Assembly (NCBI RefSeq): GCF_013376005.1 | Contig: NZ_JABMJK010000020.1 | Coordinates: 1-64,000 of the forward strand | Direction of reading: 5' to 3' | Length of the DNA: 64,000 bases | Source: Duganella sp. SG902 | GTDB lineage: Bacteria; Pseudomonadota; Gammaproteobacteria; Burkholderiales; Burkholderiaceae_D | Shown here: piece by piece, positions 62,066 through 64,000 of the stretch | How positions within the stretch are numbered: the first letter of the stretch is position 1 | Layout of the letters: each line of letters opens with the position of its first letter | Notes under the pieces: model-generated | The model's input: only the letters and a program-made list of their open reading frames with translations | Databases searched by the model: none | Told to the model about the DNA's origin: nothing | Made by a program: the position numbers and the translations under genes

Positions 62066-63324
62066 GGCGCTTGTCATGGATGCTGCTGGCGGCGCTGGCC
62101 GCGCCGGTACTGGCCGCGCCGGTGGAGATCAAGCTGTGGCGGCACGACACCGGCGACGCCGAGATGAGCGCCGGCAAAGCCGCCGCCGAGCGTTTCAACC
62201 GTTCACAGCAGCGCTGGCGGATCCGCATCGAGGCGATTCCGCAAGGCTCGTACACCGAGTCGATCACCGCCGCCTCGATGGTCGGGCAACTGCCATGCAT
62301 CATCGCGATGGATCAGCCGACCGTGCCCAACTTCGCCTGGGCCGGCCATGTTCGGGCGCTGGACCAGTTGCTGCCGGCAGCGGCGGTGGCGCCCCTGCTT
62401 GAAGGCGGGCGCGGCACCTACAAGGGGCGGCTGTATAGCGTCGGCCAGTTCGACGTCGTGCTGGCGCTGTTCGCGCGCCGCTCCCAACTGGCCGCGCTGG
62501 GCGTGCGCGTCGCCACCATCGACCGGCCATATACGGCGGCGGAATTCCACGACATCCTGCTGAAAGCCCGGCAAAGCGGCCGTTACAGGTTCCCGCTCGA
62601 CCTGAACGGGCGGTTCAAGGGCGAGTGGTATAGCTACGCGTTCGCGCCCTGGCTGCAAAGCGCCGGCGCCGACCTGATCGACCGCGCCACGTATTTGCGG
62701 GCCGACGGTGTGCTCAACAGCGACGCCGCGCTGGAGGTGGGCCGCTATTACGGCAGACTGTTCAAGGACAAGCTGGTGGAACGCAATCCGGCCGACGACC
62801 GCGCGTTCGAGCAGGGCCGCACGCTGTTTCACTACACCGGCTCCTGGAAGGCGCGCGACTACAGCGCGCAATTCGGCGACGACCTGGTGGTGATGCCGCC
62901 GCCGGATTTCGGCCACGGTCCGAAGATCGGCGCCGCTTCCTGGCAGTGGGGCATTACCCGCAGCTGCCAGCATCCCGATGGGGCGGCCGCGTATCTGGCT
63001 TTCTTGATCTCGACGCCGGAGATGGCGGCGGCCTCGCGCGACACCGGCCTGGTGCCGGTCAGCGCCGAGAGCGCGGCATTGACCGAACACTATCGGCCGG
63101 GCGGCGACTGGCGCATCTACTTTGAATTCGCCAAACGCTACGCGGTGCCGCGGCCGGCCACCCCGGCTTATCCCGCGATGTCGGCGGCGTTCGAGAAAGC
63201 CATGGTCGACATGCGCAGCGGCAAGGATCCGGCGGAGGCGCTGGACGAAGCGGTGGAGGCGACGGAACGCAACATCACGCGCAACAACGGCTACGGCTTC
63301 GGCGCGCCGGGAGAGGGCTTATGA
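62062..63324 (+). CDS. Sugar ABC transporter substrate-binding protein (SBP_bac_1 family)
   Basis: The product is 420 residues with a signal peptide (PVLA-APV). It has the extracellular solute-binding family 1 layout (KLWRHDTGDAEMSAGKAAAE opening, GRLYSVGQFDVVLALF, PPPDFGHGP and SWQWGITR segments). It delivers a sugar or oligosaccharide to the permease that begins in the next gene by an ATGA overlap. Confidence 0.9.
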   Translation: MRRLSWMLLAALAAPVLAAPVEIKLWRHDTGDAEMSAGKAAAERFNRSQQRWRIRIEAIPQGSYTESITAASMVGQLPCIIAMDQPTVPNFAWAGHVRALDQLLPAAAVAPLLEGGRGTYKGRLYSVGQFDVVLALFARRSQLAALGVRVATIDRPYTAAEFHDILLKARQSGRYRFPLDLNGRFKGEWYSYAFAPWLQSAGADLIDRATYLRADGVLNSDAALEVGRYYGRLFKDKLVERNPADDRAFEQGRTLFHYTGSWKARDYSAQFGDDLVVMPPPDFGHGPKIGAASWQWGITRSCQHPDGAAAYLAFLISTPEMAAASRDTGLVPVSAESAALTEHYRPGGDWRIYFEFAKRYAVPRPATPAYPAMSAAFEKAMVDMRSGKDPAEALDEAVEATERNITRNNGYGFGAPGEGL

Positions 63325-64000
63325 AGATCAAACTGGGTCAGGACCATCCACTCGCGGTGGCGGCGTTCGCCTCGCCGGCACTATTGCTGTTCATGCTGTT
63401 CGTCGCGCTGCCGATGTTGCTGGCGGCCGGCGCCACGTTCACCAACCACCGGCTGATGTCGCCGGAGCCCACCCGCTACGTCGGCCTGGATAACTACCAG
63501 CGGCTGTTGGCGCTCAAGGTGGCGGTCATCGAACCGCTGCGCGACAGCCAGGGCGCGCTGGCGCGGGACGAGGACGGCGTGCGTTTCCCCACCTGGCGCC
63601 AGGTGCGCAAGGAGCGGCCGGCGCTGGAGGGCTACCGCGTCGCATTCTCGCTGGACGTGGGCGACGCGCGCGTGGTGCTGGCCGCCAGCGATCCCTTGTT
63701 CTACCGCTCGCTGATCAACACCTTCCTGTTCGCGCTGCTGGTGCTGCCCTTGCAGTGCGGCGTGGCGCTGGGACTGGCCATCCTGGTCAATCAGAAGGTG
63801 AGGGGGCGGGTGTTTTTCCGCACCGTGTATTTCGCCCCGGTGGTGACCTCGATGGTGGTGGCCTCGATCGTCTGGGCCTTCATGCTCAACACCGATCGCG
63901 GCATGCTGAATGAGTTGCTGCGCAGCCTGCTGAACGACCCCAATGCCGGACCGGACTGGCTGGGCGACAGCCACTATGCCTTGCCGGCCATCGCCTTGAT
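63321..64000 (+). CDS. Sugar ABC transporter permease, MalF-type (partial, runs off the window)
   Basis: 226 codons are visible. An N-terminal membrane segment (PALLLFMLFVALPMLLAAG) is followed by a periplasmic insert of about 75 residues, then NTFLFALLVLPLQCGVALGL and the RTVYFAPVVTSMVVASIVWAF helices typical of the MalF/UgpA permease fold. The EAA loop would lie beyond the end. The large periplasmic insert is longer than in UgpA-type permeases. The start overlaps the previous stop by 4 bp. Confidence 0.88.
   Translation, partial: MKIKLGQDHPLAVAAFASPALLLFMLFVALPMLLAAGATFTNHRLMSPEPTRYVGLDNYQRLLALKVAVIEPLRDSQGALARDEDGVRFPTWRQVRKERPALEGYRVAFSLDVGDARVVLAASDPLFYRSLINTFLFALLVLPLQCGVALGLAILVNQKVRGRVFFRTVYFAPVVTSMVVASIVWAFMLNTDRGMLNELLRSLLNDPNAGPDWLGDSHYALPAIAL

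Noticed and set aside
1..64000. tRNA, rRNA, prophage and complete insertion sequences
   Set aside because: None were recognised on either strand; only transposase and possible integrase fragments were seen.

Overview
The window looks like the chromosome of a GC-rich betaproteobacterium of the Oxalobacteraceae, Massilia/Duganella type. The pointers are protein-level resemblance of the housekeeping genes (ppsR/ppsA, smpB/ratA/rnfH, guaB/guaA), PEP-CTERM proteins, and many secreted glycoside hydrolases and TonB-dependent receptors. No rRNA, tRNA or CRISPR array was seen. All identifications were made by reading the sequence; no database search was run.

Layout. 0-15 kb is mostly core: a large catalase (katE); ppsR with a coupled amidohydrolase, divergent from ppsA; an NfeD/SPFH membrane pair with DUF4259 and sirtuin genes; two lipoprotein genes; smpB, ratA and rnfH; two small orphan genes; and a lipase-like protein. 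15-23.4 kb is a sugar operon on the minus strand: LacI regulator, gluconokinase, GPH-family symporter, GH94 phosphorylase and secreted GH3. GH94 next to gluconokinase fits cellobionate phosphorolysis to glucose-1-phosphate and gluconate. Three similar 14-bp operator-like palindromes lie in this region. 23.4-25.3 kb has a DUF4124 protein and two PEP-CTERM proteins.

25.3-27.4 kb is an AT-richer insert with a secreted PIG-L deacetylase and a possible integrase tail. It is bounded by 51-bp direct repeats, and the right repeat carries the guaB promoter. guaB and guaA follow. 30.6-34.9 kb is a decayed accessory patch: an IS256-type transposase remnant, GH43, fragments of an MFS transporter, a response regulator and a LysR regulator, plus an intact LysR/SDR pair.

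35-43 kb is a signalling block: chemoreceptor, propeller-type diguanylate cyclase, NarL-type response regulator and a PTS-EIIC/EAL fusion. It is followed by a TonB receptor, a CE1-like esterase and GH127 (43-49 kb). Four genes in this block share a promoter layout with an nnAGnATTTCCTTAC-like box about 55 nt upstream of a -10-like hexamer, which suggests a common activator.

49-53.8 kb is a cobalamin riboswitch, a siderophore-type TonB receptor, a PepSY membrane protein and a response regulator. 54-60 kb holds two tandem Asp-nucleophile alpha/beta hydrolases, an isochorismatase-like hydrolase and a PNPOx-like protein, with a propeller histidine kinase convergent to them. 60.3-64 kb has a YefM/YoeB module and the start of a sugar ABC operon with a LacI regulator, binding protein and permease cut by the window end.
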